A DNA stretch of 64,000 bases from an uncultured Bacteroidia bacterium (GTDB lineage: Bacteria > Bacteroidota > Bacteroidia > Bacteroidales > ML635J-15). A program made the position numbers and the translations under genes. Shown one piece after another: positions 28,358 to 36,996 of the stretch. Numbering within the stretch: position 1 is the first letter of the stretch; each line of letters starts with the position of its first letter. The notes beneath the pieces were generated by a model. It worked only from the letters and a program-made list of their open reading frames with translations. It was not told the origin of the DNA and ran no database searches. The DNA lies in NCBI GenBank assembly GCA_902800045.1, contig CADCCZ010000005.1:107954-171953 (forward strand). Reading direction: 5' to 3'.

Positions 28358-29311
28358 TTACCGTAGTCTTACTTTTGAGCCTTCAACTGGCTGAACACCC
28401 TGCTCCCAACCATTCAGTTTGTACAAGCTGTTTATCTTGACGGCATATTTCTGCGAAATGTCGCGCATAGTCTCGCCGCGAGATACAACGTGTTCCGTAT
28501 ATTTCTTTTCAGCCTTGCCCCGCTTCGGCTTCAAGTAGATGATTTCACCAGCTTTAACTTTGCATTTCTTAGGCAAATCGTTGTACTTTGGCAACTGCCA
28601 CGGAGCCATGCCAAGTTTGCGAGAGAGCACCTCGATGTCCATATCGTACTTCAAAACAATGTACTGCGTATTGTTGTTCGAGCCGAGCGAATATTCAGTC
28701 ATGCTGAGTTCGAAACCGTTTGAAGTATAATATCTCGTAGGCTTTGAAGCCGATGTTTCGGCATTATCTGCCAATACATTATTGTCTGGCTGCACCACTG
28801 CCGGCACAAATGTTCCAGAGTCGTACTGAGCAAGGTTATACCTTTCTATAATCTCAATAAGACGTGTTGCATAAGTCGGGCTAGTTGCATACCCTGCCTT
28901 TTTCAATCCAGTTGCCCATCCTTTATAATCCTTTATATCGAGCTGGAACAACGAAGCATAACGCTGGTTGTTGCGCAGAAAATCAGAATGGTCGCGGAAC
29001 GACTCCGAGGCGTTATGGTACATGCGGAAACATTCGTTTTTTGCATCATCGTCAACATACATTTTTCCGCCAGTCCAGTCGGAATGGCATTTTATACCAA
29101 AATGGTTGTTACCTTTTATCGAAAGCTGCGAAGTGCCGCTTCCCGACTCAAGAATTCCCTGAGCCAAGGTAATACTGGCAGGAACCCCAGTCCTAGTCAT
29201 CTCCTCGACGGCAATCTGACAATACTTCTTAATATACTCTTCCTGAACCGATTGCGCATAAGTCATCGGCAACACGAAAAACAATATTACAACCAACAGC
29301 AATTTTCTCAT
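28358..29311 (-). CDS. Secreted N-acetylglucosaminidase (GH73) with C-terminal LysM
   Basis: 317 residues from the ATG at 29311, which begins the signal peptide (MRKLLLVVILFFVLPMTYAQ); the longer frame to 29350 adds only an unlikely hydrophilic leader. The GH73 glucosaminidase domain occupies ~25-165, with the catalytic Glu in LAQGILESGSG and the GNNHFGIKCHSDW block. A LysM domain at the end (HVVSRGETMRDISQKY) binds peptidoglycan. It hydrolyses glycan strands during cell-wall growth or division. Confidence 0.9.
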   Translation of the reverse strand: MRKLLLVVILFFVLPMTYAQSVQEEYIKKYCQIAVEEMTRTGVPASITLAQGILESGSGTSQLSIKGNNHFGIKCHSDWTGGKMYVDDDAKNECFRMYHNASESFRDHSDFLRNNQRYASLFQLDIKDYKGWATGLKKAGYATSPTYATRLIEIIERYNLAQYDSGTFVPAVVQPDNNVLADNAETSASKPTRYYTSNGFELSMTEYSLGSNNNTQYIVLKYDMDIEVLSRKLGMAPWQLPKYNDLPKKCKVKAGEIIYLKPKRGKAEKKYTEHVVSRGETMRDISQKYAVKINSLYKLNGWEQGVQPVEGSKVRLR

Positions 29312-29448
29312 CGCGCAGTTTTTAAGACGATAAAAATAATACCCCGCCAAACAACAAGTTCACGCAACAACCCGAAAATATCAACAGATACAAGTTAAAA
29401 GGATTAATTATATGAACCGATGATTTGAAAAATTTTCGAATACCGTCT

Positions 29449-29456
29449 TATTTTTG
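29449..29456 (+). promoter_or_regulatory. -7 box of the LPP20-like gene
   Basis: TATTTTTG, 12 bases before the ATG at 29469. Confidence 0.5.
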
Positions 29457-29468
29457 TAAACTTGCAGC

Positions 29469-30002
29469 ATGAAATTGTTCGGAAAAATAGCGCTTATTAT
29501 CATTACTTTCTGCATAATTACATCATGCAACGGTGGCAAGAACCTTACCGATAGCACGCCCGTCGCAACATACATGCCATGCTTCGAAAGCGGAAAGTCC
29601 GACAACTATTTCTTCCGTGCGAGCGCAAACGCGACCTCCAGCAACATAGGCATAGCCAAAGAAAAAGCAATGGCGGAAGCAAAAGCTCAGATTGCCAAAC
29701 AAATAATAGAGGAAGCAAAATCGGCAGCAGACCGATATGCGACAGAAAAACAAATCACCGACAAACAGACATTTATAAAAACCATTGAACTGGCCACAAA
29801 CAAGACTGCCGACATAGCTCTCAAAGGGCTATCTCCATTCTGCGAAAAATATAGCGAAGCAAATGGCAGATACACCGCATACGTTACTGTAGAAATCGGC
29901 AAACAGAGAATCTTCGAAGAACTTAATCAACAGATATCCAACACAATACCCAATTTTGACAATAAAAAATTCGGAACAATATTCAGCAGTTTCGACAAAT
30001 AA
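29469..30002 (+). CDS. LPP20-like lipoprotein
   Basis: 177 residues. Signal peptide with lipobox ITSC near residue 20. The LPP20 domain follows: FRASANATSSNIGIAKEKAMAEAKAQIA, a long amphipathic helix, and the strand GRYTAYVTVEIGKQRI. These proteins are envelope lipoproteins of unknown function. It stands alone; the hairpin-repeat block of the ATPase gene starts about 40 bases after it. Confidence 0.8.
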   Translation: MKLFGKIALIIITFCIITSCNGGKNLTDSTPVATYMPCFESGKSDNYFFRASANATSSNIGIAKEKAMAEAKAQIAKQIIEEAKSAADRYATEKQITDKQTFIKTIELATNKTADIALKGLSPFCEKYSEANGRYTAYVTVEIGKQRIFEELNQQISNTIPNFDNKKFGTIFSSFDK

Positions 30003-30040
30003 GGGAAAACGATATTGAAATTCTTTTCCCTACTTAATAT

Positions 30041-30170
30041 ATTAATAATCAACGTTTAGCAATTTTGTTTATAAATGTAATTACTAAATCGTATACAAAA
30101 ATAAGAGATTTAGTAAAAAGAATTAATTTCTACTTACTAAATAATGTATAAAAAATATTGTTTTAGTAAA
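30041..30170. repeat. Left copy of the ~130-bp hairpin-array block flanking the ATPase gene
   Basis: It begins attaataatcaacgtttagc and contains TACTAAATC-N16-GATTTAGTA (30082-30115) and a second, weaker element TACTAAAT...TTTAGTA (30135-30168) at a 53-base period. A direct copy lies at 31661-31790, exactly 1620 bases downstream. The left copy ends just before the ATPase promoter (30182), a position suited to operators. Confidence 0.85.
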
Positions 30171-30181
30171 AATATTATATA

Positions 30182-30189
30182 TATATTTG
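30182..30189 (+). promoter_or_regulatory. -7 box of the ATPase-nuclease gene
   Basis: TATATTTG, 21 bases before the ATG at 30211. An in-frame TTG at 30187 falls inside this box and can be discarded as a start. Confidence 0.55.
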
Positions 30190-30210
30190 CGTAATAAAAT
30201 ATATAATATC

Positions 30211-31635
30211 ATGAGCAGTAAGATTATAGGTAGAAAGAGAGAATTAGCCATATTAGAAGAATGCTATAAATCAGACAGTTCTGAATTTATAGCAATATAT
30301 GGTCGTCGTCGTGTAGGTAAGACATACATGATACGTCAGGCATTAGGTTCTCGATTTGCATTATATGTCACAGGGCTGGCAAACGGAAAGAAAAAGGAAC
30401 AGCTATGCAACTTCTGTCAGGCGGTATCGCAATACCTTAACATCGACTACGTTGCAGCAGAAAACTGGATGCAAGCCTTTAGATTTCTCAGCGAAGCAAT
30501 TCGCAATAACGAAGAGTGCCGCGGAAAAAAAGTCCTGTTCATTGACGAAATGCCATGGATGGACACCCCGCAGTCCGACTTCCTTATGGCTCTCGAATGG
30601 TTCTGGAACTCGTTTGCTTCGGCTCGCGACGACATAATGTTGATAGTATGCGGGTCGGCTACTACATGGATAACCAACAAGATAATACACAACCACGGAG
30701 GTTTATACGGACGACTTACAAGCAAAATACACCTAAAGCCATTTACTTTAGCCGAATGCGAAGAATTTTACGCCATGAAGAAAATTGTTATGAAACGCCA
30801 CGAACAACTCATGGCATACATGATTTTCGGCGGAATTCCCTACTACCTCAACTACCTTAAGCACGACCAAAGCCTCGACCAGAACGTAAACAGGCTCTGC
30901 TTTGCAGAAAACGCCATACTAAAGAACGAATACCACGACCTGTATAGGTCGCTTTTCAATAGTCCCGAAAAATATATTGCCGTGGTAAACGCACTTGCAG
31001 GCAAAAGCAGCGGCATGAACCGTAACGAACTGTGCAAAACAGCAAAACTTCAACCTTCGGGAGCAACAACCAAGATCCTCGAAGACCTCGAACTATGCGG
31101 ATTTATCCGTAGCTTCAACGGACTTGGCAAAGGAAGAAAAAACAGAATGTACCAATTTGTTGACTTCTTTTCGCTTTTCTACCTCAAATTCATGGCAAAC
31201 AACGGCAAGGACAAGAATTTCTGGACACATATTATAAATACACCAACATACAACACTTGGAGCGGATATGCATTCGAACAAGTATGTCTCGCCCATACCG
31301 AACAGATAAAGAAGGCATTAGGAATCTCGGGCATACTTACAAACGTAGCATCGTGGCGGAGCAATGCAAAAAGGTCGGCAGCACAAATCGACCTAGTAAT
31401 CGAACGAGCCGACAAGATGATAAACCTCTGCGAAATGAAATACTCTACGAAACCATACACAATAACAAAGTCATACTCAGCATCTCTAGAGCGGAAAAAA
31501 TGGGCTTTTGAAGAAGAAACAAAAACAAAATATGGCATCTTCCAGACGATGATAACTACCTACGGAGTCTCCAAGAAAGGTTATTTCGGATCGGTGGACT
31601 GCGAAGTCGTAATGGATGACCTATTTATTAAATAG
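30211..31635 (+). CDS. P-loop ATPase fused to a PD-(D/E)XK-like domain (ATPase_2/DUF234 family)
   Basis: 474 residues. Walker A GRRRVGKT (31-38) and Walker B VLFIDEMPWMD near 113 identify a STAND-like ATPase of the ATPase_2 group. A winged-helix region follows (NRNELCKTAKLQPSGATTKILEDLELCGFI). The C-terminal DUF234 region keeps the nuclease triad pattern D394 (QIDLVI), E408 and K410 (CEMKYS), so it may cut nucleic acid. These genes are abundant and mobile-looking in Bacteroidales and their biological role is unsettled; defence or element maintenance are guesses. It is bracketed by two copies of the hairpin-array block. Confidence 0.85.
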   Translation: MSSKIIGRKRELAILEECYKSDSSEFIAIYGRRRVGKTYMIRQALGSRFALYVTGLANGKKKEQLCNFCQAVSQYLNIDYVAAENWMQAFRFLSEAIRNNEECRGKKVLFIDEMPWMDTPQSDFLMALEWFWNSFASARDDIMLIVCGSATTWITNKIIHNHGGLYGRLTSKIHLKPFTLAECEEFYAMKKIVMKRHEQLMAYMIFGGIPYYLNYLKHDQSLDQNVNRLCFAENAILKNEYHDLYRSLFNSPEKYIAVVNALAGKSSGMNRNELCKTAKLQPSGATTKILEDLELCGFIRSFNGLGKGRKNRMYQFVDFFSLFYLKFMANNGKDKNFWTHIINTPTYNTWSGYAFEQVCLAHTEQIKKALGISGILTNVASWRSNAKRSAAQIDLVIERADKMINLCEMKYSTKPYTITKSYSASLERKKWAFEEETKTKYGIFQTMITTYGVSKKGYFGSVDCEVVMDDLFIK

Positions 31636-31660
31636 CAAACGTAAGCGTTTTATATAAAAC

Positions 31661-31790
31661 ACTAATATTCAACGTTTAGCAATTTGGTTTATAAATCAAT
31701 TTACTAAATCTTACATAAAATAATATGATTTAGTAAAAGAGTTTTAATGTAAACTACTAAATCACAAGCAAAACTACGCGATTTAGTAAT
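31661..31790. repeat. Right copy of the ~130-bp hairpin-array block
   Basis: It begins actaatattcaacgtttagc. Contains TACTAAATC-N16-GATTTAGTA at 31702-31735 and again at 31755-31788, a 53-base period as in the left copy. The first 40 bases differ from the left block at only a few positions; the 16-base interiors have diverged. It lies between the ATPase stop and the hydE promoter. Confidence 0.85.
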
Positions 31791-31843
31791 GTCAAAATTT
31801 GAAAATTGTTTTCTCAAAACACCATCAAATCCATTTTCCGTAT

Positions 31844-31851
31844 TACCTTTG
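31844..31851 (+). promoter_or_regulatory. -7 box of hydE
   Basis: TACCTTTG, 22 bases before the ATG at 31874. It shows that the longer open frame from 31799 is not the gene start. Confidence 0.65.
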
Positions 31852-31873
31852 CAAACAAATACATTCAACGGCT

Positions 31874-32953
31874 ATGACTACACGAGAACTTATAGAAAAG
31901 TACCCACTCGAAAAGGAAGACATCATACAACTTCTGACAACTACGGGCGATGACATGCAAATGCTTTTCCGCAAGGCGCAGGAAGTAAAATTTTCGGTAC
32001 TCGACAACAACGTTCATCTGCGCGGACTCATCGAATACAGTAACAAGTGCCGTAAGTCGTGCCTGTACTGCGGTGTCCGCAGCAACAACAAGAATATTGA
32101 ACGATATACTCTTACCGACGATGAAGTCATAGAGTGCGCAAAACTGTCGCACAAACTCGGCTATGGTTCGGTTGCAATACAAAGCGGCGAACGTAGCGAC
32201 CGCGATTTCACCGACAAAATAACAACGCTTATCAAGCGCATCAAGGAAATCGACGGCGGTTCACTTGGCATAACTCTTTCGCTTGGCGAACAATCCGACG
32301 AAGTATATCGCCAATGGTTCGAGGCTGGCGCTCACCGATACCTGCTCAGGATAGAATCGTCGAACGAAGAATTGTACTACAAGATCCACCCACACGACGA
32401 ACGCCACGACTTCCACAAGCGACTTGCCTGCATCGATTCTCTCATTTCGATAGGCTACCAGACTGGCACGGGCGTAATGGTCGGACTTCCATTCCAGACA
32501 ATCGAAAATCTTGCTGACGACCTCCTGTTTTTCAAGCAGAAGGACGTTGCAATGGTTGGCATGGGACCATTTATTCCACATCCCGACACTCCGCTGTACA
32601 AATATGCCGACCAGATACCGCCGGTACAAGAAAGAATGGACATGACATTAAAGATGATAGCAATTCTCCGCCTGATGATGCCAGAAATAAACATGGTGGC
32701 AGCCACCGCAAACCAGACAATCGACCCAATGGGACGCGAGAAGGCGATAATGGCTGGAGCAAACGTCATAATGCCAAACCTTACGCCAAACGAATACCGC
32801 GAGGACTACCTCATATATCCCGACAAAGCCTGCGTGAGCGACAAACCCGAAGAATGCTTCTCGTGCCTCGACATACGCATGAAGGCAATAGGGCACAAAA
32901 TCCTATACAACGCCTGGGGCGATTCTGTTGCTTTTACAAAGAAAAAGAAATAA
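31874..32953 (+). CDS. hydE: [FeFe]-hydrogenase H-cluster radical SAM maturase HydE
   Basis: 359 residues. Radical-SAM enzyme that helps build the di-iron subcluster of [FeFe] hydrogenase. The CxxxCxxC cluster motif is Cys59, Cys63, Cys66 (NKCRKSCLYCGVR). RGLIEYSNKCRK and GYGSVAIQSGE, MVGLPFQT and MGPFIPHPDTPL are family landmarks separating it from biotin synthase. HydF, HydG and the hydrogenase are not in the window. It implies anaerobic H2 metabolism. Confidence 0.88.
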   Translation: MTTRELIEKYPLEKEDIIQLLTTTGDDMQMLFRKAQEVKFSVLDNNVHLRGLIEYSNKCRKSCLYCGVRSNNKNIERYTLTDDEVIECAKLSHKLGYGSVAIQSGERSDRDFTDKITTLIKRIKEIDGGSLGITLSLGEQSDEVYRQWFEAGAHRYLLRIESSNEELYYKIHPHDERHDFHKRLACIDSLISIGYQTGTGVMVGLPFQTIENLADDLLFFKQKDVAMVGMGPFIPHPDTPLYKYADQIPPVQERMDMTLKMIAILRLMMPEINMVAATANQTIDPMGREKAIMAGANVIMPNLTPNEYREDYLIYPDKACVSDKPEECFSCLDIRMKAIGHKILYNAWGDSVAFTKKKK

Positions 32954-32954
32954 G

Positions 32955-33695
32955 TTATTGTTTCACAAAGGTATATGTAATCTTTCCTCCTTCGGTCTTG
33001 TTGCCCGAAATCTTTGAGAAAGCAGATTTGAGCGCTGCAGTACGTGCAGCATTCGTCAAACACTCGACATCGGCAGTTAGGTTCGACGACACAACTTCTG
33101 CCGACGCTACTTTTCCGCTCGAAGCTACCGAAATCCGAACGACAACAACCCCACTACCCTCACAGGTAAAAACAGGCACGTGCAAGTACGAAGCCTCGCG
33201 CTGCTTGTTGTCGAGTTCGGCATAAACCAAAGCTGGTCCCGACTTCACCATATTGCGTGGCTTGTTGTCAGACTGGTATTGCTCCATGCGCGACTGGTCG
33301 ATGTAATCCTCGTAGGTTCGATTCTGCGCATCGTTGTAGTCGTCACCGTACTTCTCGCGCAGGAACTGCTCCTCGTACCTTGCCTTCATGTCGGCTTCCG
33401 ACATCGATTGTCCCGCCGACTGCTGGTAGGTGCGTGTCCCAGAATAATTCGAACCGGTAATTCCAAGATTTTGCAAGTACTGGTCAATCTGCTCGTCGGT
33501 CATCATCTCTTCGTCAGCTTCCGACGATTGCTTGTCATCCATCTCAAAGTCCTGCGGGTCGATTATGATATAGCTTTCAGGTTCTTTTTGTATCACACCA
33601 ATCTTGCATGCAAGACACACGCATATCACAATCAAGTGAAAAAGGATTGTTCCCAGTATTCCGTTAATATTTCTGCGAAAAAAAGACAACGCCAA
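32955..33695 (-). CDS. TonB-like energy transducer, C-terminal TonB family domain
   Basis: About 246 residues. One membrane segment near the N-terminus (GILGTILFHLIVICVCLACKIG), a long acidic/Gln-rich linker, and a C-terminal domain with VPVFTCEGSGVVVVRISVASSGKV, as in Bacteroidetes TonB-family proteins. The frame extends to an ATG at 33743, but a good -7 box lies at 33706-33713 within that extension, so translation probably starts at the TTG at 33695 (or at 33689). It could link a proton-motive-force complex to outer-membrane transport; no ExbBD genes are nearby. Confidence 0.7.
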   Translation of the reverse strand: MALSFFRRNINGILGTILFHLIVICVCLACKIGVIQKEPESYIIIDPQDFEMDDKQSSEADEEMMTDEQIDQYLQNLGITGSNYSGTRTYQQSAGQSMSEADMKARYEEQFLREKYGDDYNDAQNRTYEDYIDQSRMEQYQSDNKPRNMVKSGPALVYAELDNKQREASYLHVPVFTCEGSGVVVVRISVASSGKVASAEVVSSNLTADVECLTNAARTAALKSAFSKISGNKTEGGKITYTFVKQ

Positions 33696-33705
33696 AAGTT
33701 TTGCA

Positions 33706-33713
33706 CAAAAGTA
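33706..33713 (-). promoter_or_regulatory. -7 box of the TonB-like gene
   Basis: Minus-strand TACTTTTG. It lies inside the nominal longer frame and moves the start downstream. Confidence 0.5.
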
Positions 33714-33794
33714 AATAAAATTCGTCGCACACAAAAAAAACAATCCCCAATGTTTTTCAATCGGGGATTGTCTACTACTAATATATATTATGCA

Positions 33795-35573
33795 TTACAT
33801 TACTTCGGGCACTTCGATTCCGAGAAGTTCCATACCTTCCTTTATGGTCTTTGCAACCTGCTGCGACAGTCGCAGACGGAGCAAAATCACATTGGGGTCG
33901 TTCTCGTTCAGGATTGAGTAATCGTGATAGAACTGGTTGAACTCCTTGCACAGATTGTAAACATAATTTGCAACCTGACCCGGGTCGAACTTCTTTGCCG
34001 ACTCCTCGACAACCTTGTCAAACGAACACAAGTTAGAAATAATGCTAACCTCCTTGTCGAGCAGGTGAACATCCTCGGAAATGCGCTTGGTAAGATTGAT
34101 GTTCTGTTCCTTTGCCTTGCGCAAAATAGAGCAGATACGTGCGTGCGTGTATTGTATGAATGGTCCGGTATTTCCGTTGAAATCAATGGATTCCTTAGGA
34201 TTGAAAACCATCTGCTTCTTCGGGTCAACCTTGAGGATGAAATACTTGAGAGCACCTATTGCAATCATTTCGATGATGCGGTTGCGTTCCGCTTCGCTCA
34301 AGTCGCCAAGCTTGCCGTTTTCCTCCGATATTGCACGGGCGGTTTCAATCATGTCGGCAACAAGGTCGTCGGCATCGACAACAGTACCTTCGCGCGACTT
34401 CATCTTGCCTTCGGGCAATTCGACCATACCGTACGAAAGATGGAAAATCTTGTCGTAGTAGTCCTCGCCCAGACGCTGAACAACTTTCTTCAGCACTGCA
34501 AAATGGTAATCCTGCTCATTACCAACAACATATATAAGCTTATCGGGATGATATTCGTCGAAACGCTGAGCGGCAGTACCAATGTCCTGAGTCATATAAA
34601 CCGTTGTTCCATCGCTGCGGAGCAGGATTTTACGGTCAAGACCTTCGTTTGTAAGGTCAATCCACACCGAAGTATCGGCATCGCGTACGAAAACGCCACG
34701 GTCGAGACCTTTCTGCACAATCGACTTGCCAAGTAGATAAGTCTGTGATTCATAGTATATTCTATCAAACGAAATACCGATTTTCTTGTAAGTCTCATCG
34801 AAACCTGCATACACCCATTCGTTCATCATCTTCCATACGCGGCGAACTTCCTCGTCGCCAGCCTCCCATTTCTGGAGCATTTCGCGTGTTTCGGCCATAA
34901 GAGCCGACTTCTTTTCGGCTTCCTCATCGCTGAGACCTTGTGCCTTCAACTGGGCAATTTCCTCCTTGTACTTGTTGCTGAACAGCACATAGAAGTCACC
35001 CACCAGCTTGTCGCCCTTCTTGCCTGCCGATTCAGGAGTAACGCCGTTACCCCACTTCAGCCAAGCAATCATCGACTTGCAGATATGTATTCCTCTATCG
35101 TTCACAAGGTTAACCTTCATAACATTGTTTCCGGCAGCCTTGATGATACGCGACACCGAATCGCCGAGGAAATTGTTACGCAAATGTCCAAGATGCAAGG
35201 GTTTGTTTGTATTTGGCGAAGAAAATTCAACCATTATCAACGGTTTCTTCGCACTATCCTTCTTTTTAGAAGGTGCTGCAAGGTTGTTGAGTCGCTTCAA
35301 CCAATATTCGTGCGTCATTGTAAGGTTCAAGAATCCCTGTATCACATTATAGGAATCAATGTCCTCGCAACGCGACTTCAACGACACGCCAATTTCCTTG
35401 GCAGTATCCATCGGACTCTTCTTGCTGTACTTTGTAAACGGGAAAACCACAACCGTGAAATCGCCTTCGATTCCAGGTTTTGTTCTTTCTAATGATATTG
35501 TTACCGACTTAGGATCAACAACATACAAGTCAGACAATACCTCTCCGATATACCTAACTATATCTTTCTCCAT
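33795..35573 (-). CDS. argS: Arginyl-tRNA synthetase
   Basis: 592 residues, class I synthetase charging tRNA-Arg. HIGH-type motif PLHLGHLRN near residue 127, KMSKS-type KMKSREGTVV, and the C-terminal DALR anticodon-binding domain (FIQYTHARICSILRKA). Full length. It ends about 100 bases upstream of the TonB-like gene, which has its own promoter. Confidence 0.96.
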   Translation of the reverse strand: MEKDIVRYIGEVLSDLYVVDPKSVTISLERTKPGIEGDFTVVVFPFTKYSKKSPMDTAKEIGVSLKSRCEDIDSYNVIQGFLNLTMTHEYWLKRLNNLAAPSKKKDSAKKPLIMVEFSSPNTNKPLHLGHLRNNFLGDSVSRIIKAAGNNVMKVNLVNDRGIHICKSMIAWLKWGNGVTPESAGKKGDKLVGDFYVLFSNKYKEEIAQLKAQGLSDEEAEKKSALMAETREMLQKWEAGDEEVRRVWKMMNEWVYAGFDETYKKIGISFDRIYYESQTYLLGKSIVQKGLDRGVFVRDADTSVWIDLTNEGLDRKILLRSDGTTVYMTQDIGTAAQRFDEYHPDKLIYVVGNEQDYHFAVLKKVVQRLGEDYYDKIFHLSYGMVELPEGKMKSREGTVVDADDLVADMIETARAISEENGKLGDLSEAERNRIIEMIAIGALKYFILKVDPKKQMVFNPKESIDFNGNTGPFIQYTHARICSILRKAKEQNINLTKRISEDVHLLDKEVSIISNLCSFDKVVEESAKKFDPGQVANYVYNLCKEFNQFYHDYSILNENDPNVILLRLRLSQQVAKTIKEGMELLGIEVPEVM

Positions 35574-35618
35574 AACTCAAAATTCTCGGTTGCGAAAATA
35601 ATTATAAGTATTGAATTT

Positions 35619-36266
35619 TCAACCAATGTTAGCATTTTGTTGATAAAACGCACAATATGCTGATATTCCGCACGATGTGCATTTAGGAGAACGTGCTGTG
35701 CAAACATACCTTCCATGAAGTATCAGGTAGTGGTGTGCATCGGGAATATCCGCCTTCGGAATGTATTTTACCAATTGCTTTTCGGTCTGAAGTACATTTT
35801 TTGCATTGGTGGTAAGTCCTATTCGAGCCGACACCCTGAAAACATGTGTATCTACGGGCATTTCGGGACGGTTGAAAAGCACAGCCTGAACGACATGGGC
35901 AGTCTTGCGACCTACACCGGGCAGTTTCTGCAAGAGCTTGTCGTCGTCGGGGACTTCGCCTCCATAGCTTTCAGCAACGATTTTTGCTGTTTCGAGCAAG
36001 TGTTTTGCCTTGGCGTTGGGATAGGTTACAGATTTCACATACGAAAGAATTTCCTCCTCGCTTGCCTTGCTCATAGCCAGCGCATCGGGGTAAGCAGCAA
36101 ATAAAGCGGGCGTAACCATATTCACGCGCTTGTCGGTACACTGAGCCGACAGCATCACCGCCACTAGCAGTTGGAACGGATTGCCATAATGCAGTTCGGT
36201 CTCCACCTTGCCCATATTCTGCTTGAACCATGCAAGAACCTTCTCGTATCTTTCTTTTTTAGTCAT
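35619..36266 (-). CDS. nth: Endonuclease III
   Basis: 215 residues from the ATG at 36266 (a TTG at 36272 is the only longer choice). DNA glycosylase/AP lyase for oxidised pyrimidines. Helix-hairpin-helix LPGVGRKTAHVV with the catalytic Lys, the catalytic Asp in VDTHVFRV, and the [4Fe-4S] cysteines C-x6-C-x2-C-x5-C (CTARSPKCTSCGISAYC) near the end. Confidence 0.95.
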   Translation of the reverse strand: MTKKERYEKVLAWFKQNMGKVETELHYGNPFQLLVAVMLSAQCTDKRVNMVTPALFAAYPDALAMSKASEEEILSYVKSVTYPNAKAKHLLETAKIVAESYGGEVPDDDKLLQKLPGVGRKTAHVVQAVLFNRPEMPVDTHVFRVSARIGLTTNAKNVLQTEKQLVKYIPKADIPDAHHYLILHGRYVCTARSPKCTSCGISAYCAFYQQNANIG

Positions 36267-36296
36267 AAACAATTATATTTTCTTTAATGCACTGTT

Positions 36297-36343
36297 GTCT
36301 GGATTTGCAATCCAGACATCTTGAATATAAGGATTTGCAATCC
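36297..36343. repeat. REP-like palindromes on one side of the RAYT gene
   Basis: GTCTGGATT-TGC-AATCCAGAC (36297-36317) is a perfect palindrome around TGC; a second core ggatttgcaatcc is at 36331-36343. The matching palindrome lies on the other side at 36946-36972. Confidence 0.85.
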
Positions 36344-36364
36344 GCCTATAATTACACAATTCGG

Positions 36365-36907
36365 TCATTTCTCCACTATCACATCCAACAATCCCTTTAT
36401 ACCTGCATAATCACGCGCAGAACTATATAGATAATCTTCTGGTTTCTCCACAATCTCGCTCACAATAGGATTATTATGTATATAATCAAGTTTTTGCAAA
36501 TAAAAATCATACGAGTAAAGCGCCTCTATATAACTGCCATCTTGCCAAAACTTGAAATTCTTTATTTTCCTATCGTTGTTTCCGACAAACCAAAACCTAT
36601 CCATCATCCACTCTTTCCTACTTTCACGCACATTATCGTTAACAACTTCGACAATCTTTTTGCTTGTGTATTTCTTGAAGTCACGCAATATATCGGAAAT
36701 ACTTGTTTCTTCGTTTCTTGCACCGACAATCATGTGAAGATGATTTGTCATCAACACCCAAGCATAAATATCGAGTCCTTTACTCTCCTGACAATAAGCA
36801 AGTGAATCCAAAATAATGTGCTTATATTCGGGACGAGTAAAGACATCAACCCAATCGACTACGGTAGATGTTGTAAAATACAGGTCTTTAGTTAGAGATG
36901 CATGCAT
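36365..36907 (-). CDS. REP-associated tyrosine transposase (Y1_Tnp, IS200-like)
   Basis: 180 residues. HUH motif His56-Leu-His58 in VLMTNHLHMIV, and the catalytic Tyr about 142 in KLDYIHNNPIVSEI, the conserved RAYT signature. It is full length and appears intact. RAYTs nick single-stranded palindromic REP sequences and are usually domesticated, single-copy genes that spread their REPs; here the likely REPs are the palindromes at 36297, 36331 and 36946. Confidence 0.88.
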   Translation of the reverse strand: MHASLTKDLYFTTSTVVDWVDVFTRPEYKHIILDSLAYCQESKGLDIYAWVLMTNHLHMIVGARNEETSISDILRDFKKYTSKKIVEVVNDNVRESRKEWMMDRFWFVGNNDRKIKNFKFWQDGSYIEALYSYDFYLQKLDYIHNNPIVSEIVEKPEDYLYSSARDYAGIKGLLDVIVEK

Positions 36908-36945
36908 GGTTATATTTTTAGCGCATTACAAATGCTAATATTCAA

Positions 36946-36972
36946 TTCATTCGGATTGCAAATCCGAATGAA
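36946..36972. repeat. REP-like palindrome on the other side of the RAYT gene
   Basis: TTCATTCGGATT-GCA-AATCCGAATGAA, arms of twelve bases. The core GGATTGCAAATCC is the reverse complement of the cores at 36301 and 36331, so the two flanks are inverted relative to each other. Confidence 0.85.
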
Positions 36973-36996
36973 CAAATGAATACAACATTATATTTT

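Larger units (their letters stand above)
36297..36972. mobile_element. RAYT/REP unit
   Basis: One single-strand-type transposase gene (36365-36907) with GGATTTGCAATCC-core palindromes on both sides, the standard layout of a REP-associated tyrosine transposase locus. It lies between nth and trxB. Confidence 0.75.

Noticed and set aside
30082..30168. CRISPR-like or iteron origin at the ATPase flanks
   Set aside because: Only two units per side, palindromic rather than direct repeats with spacers, and no replication gene; described instead as hairpin-array borders.
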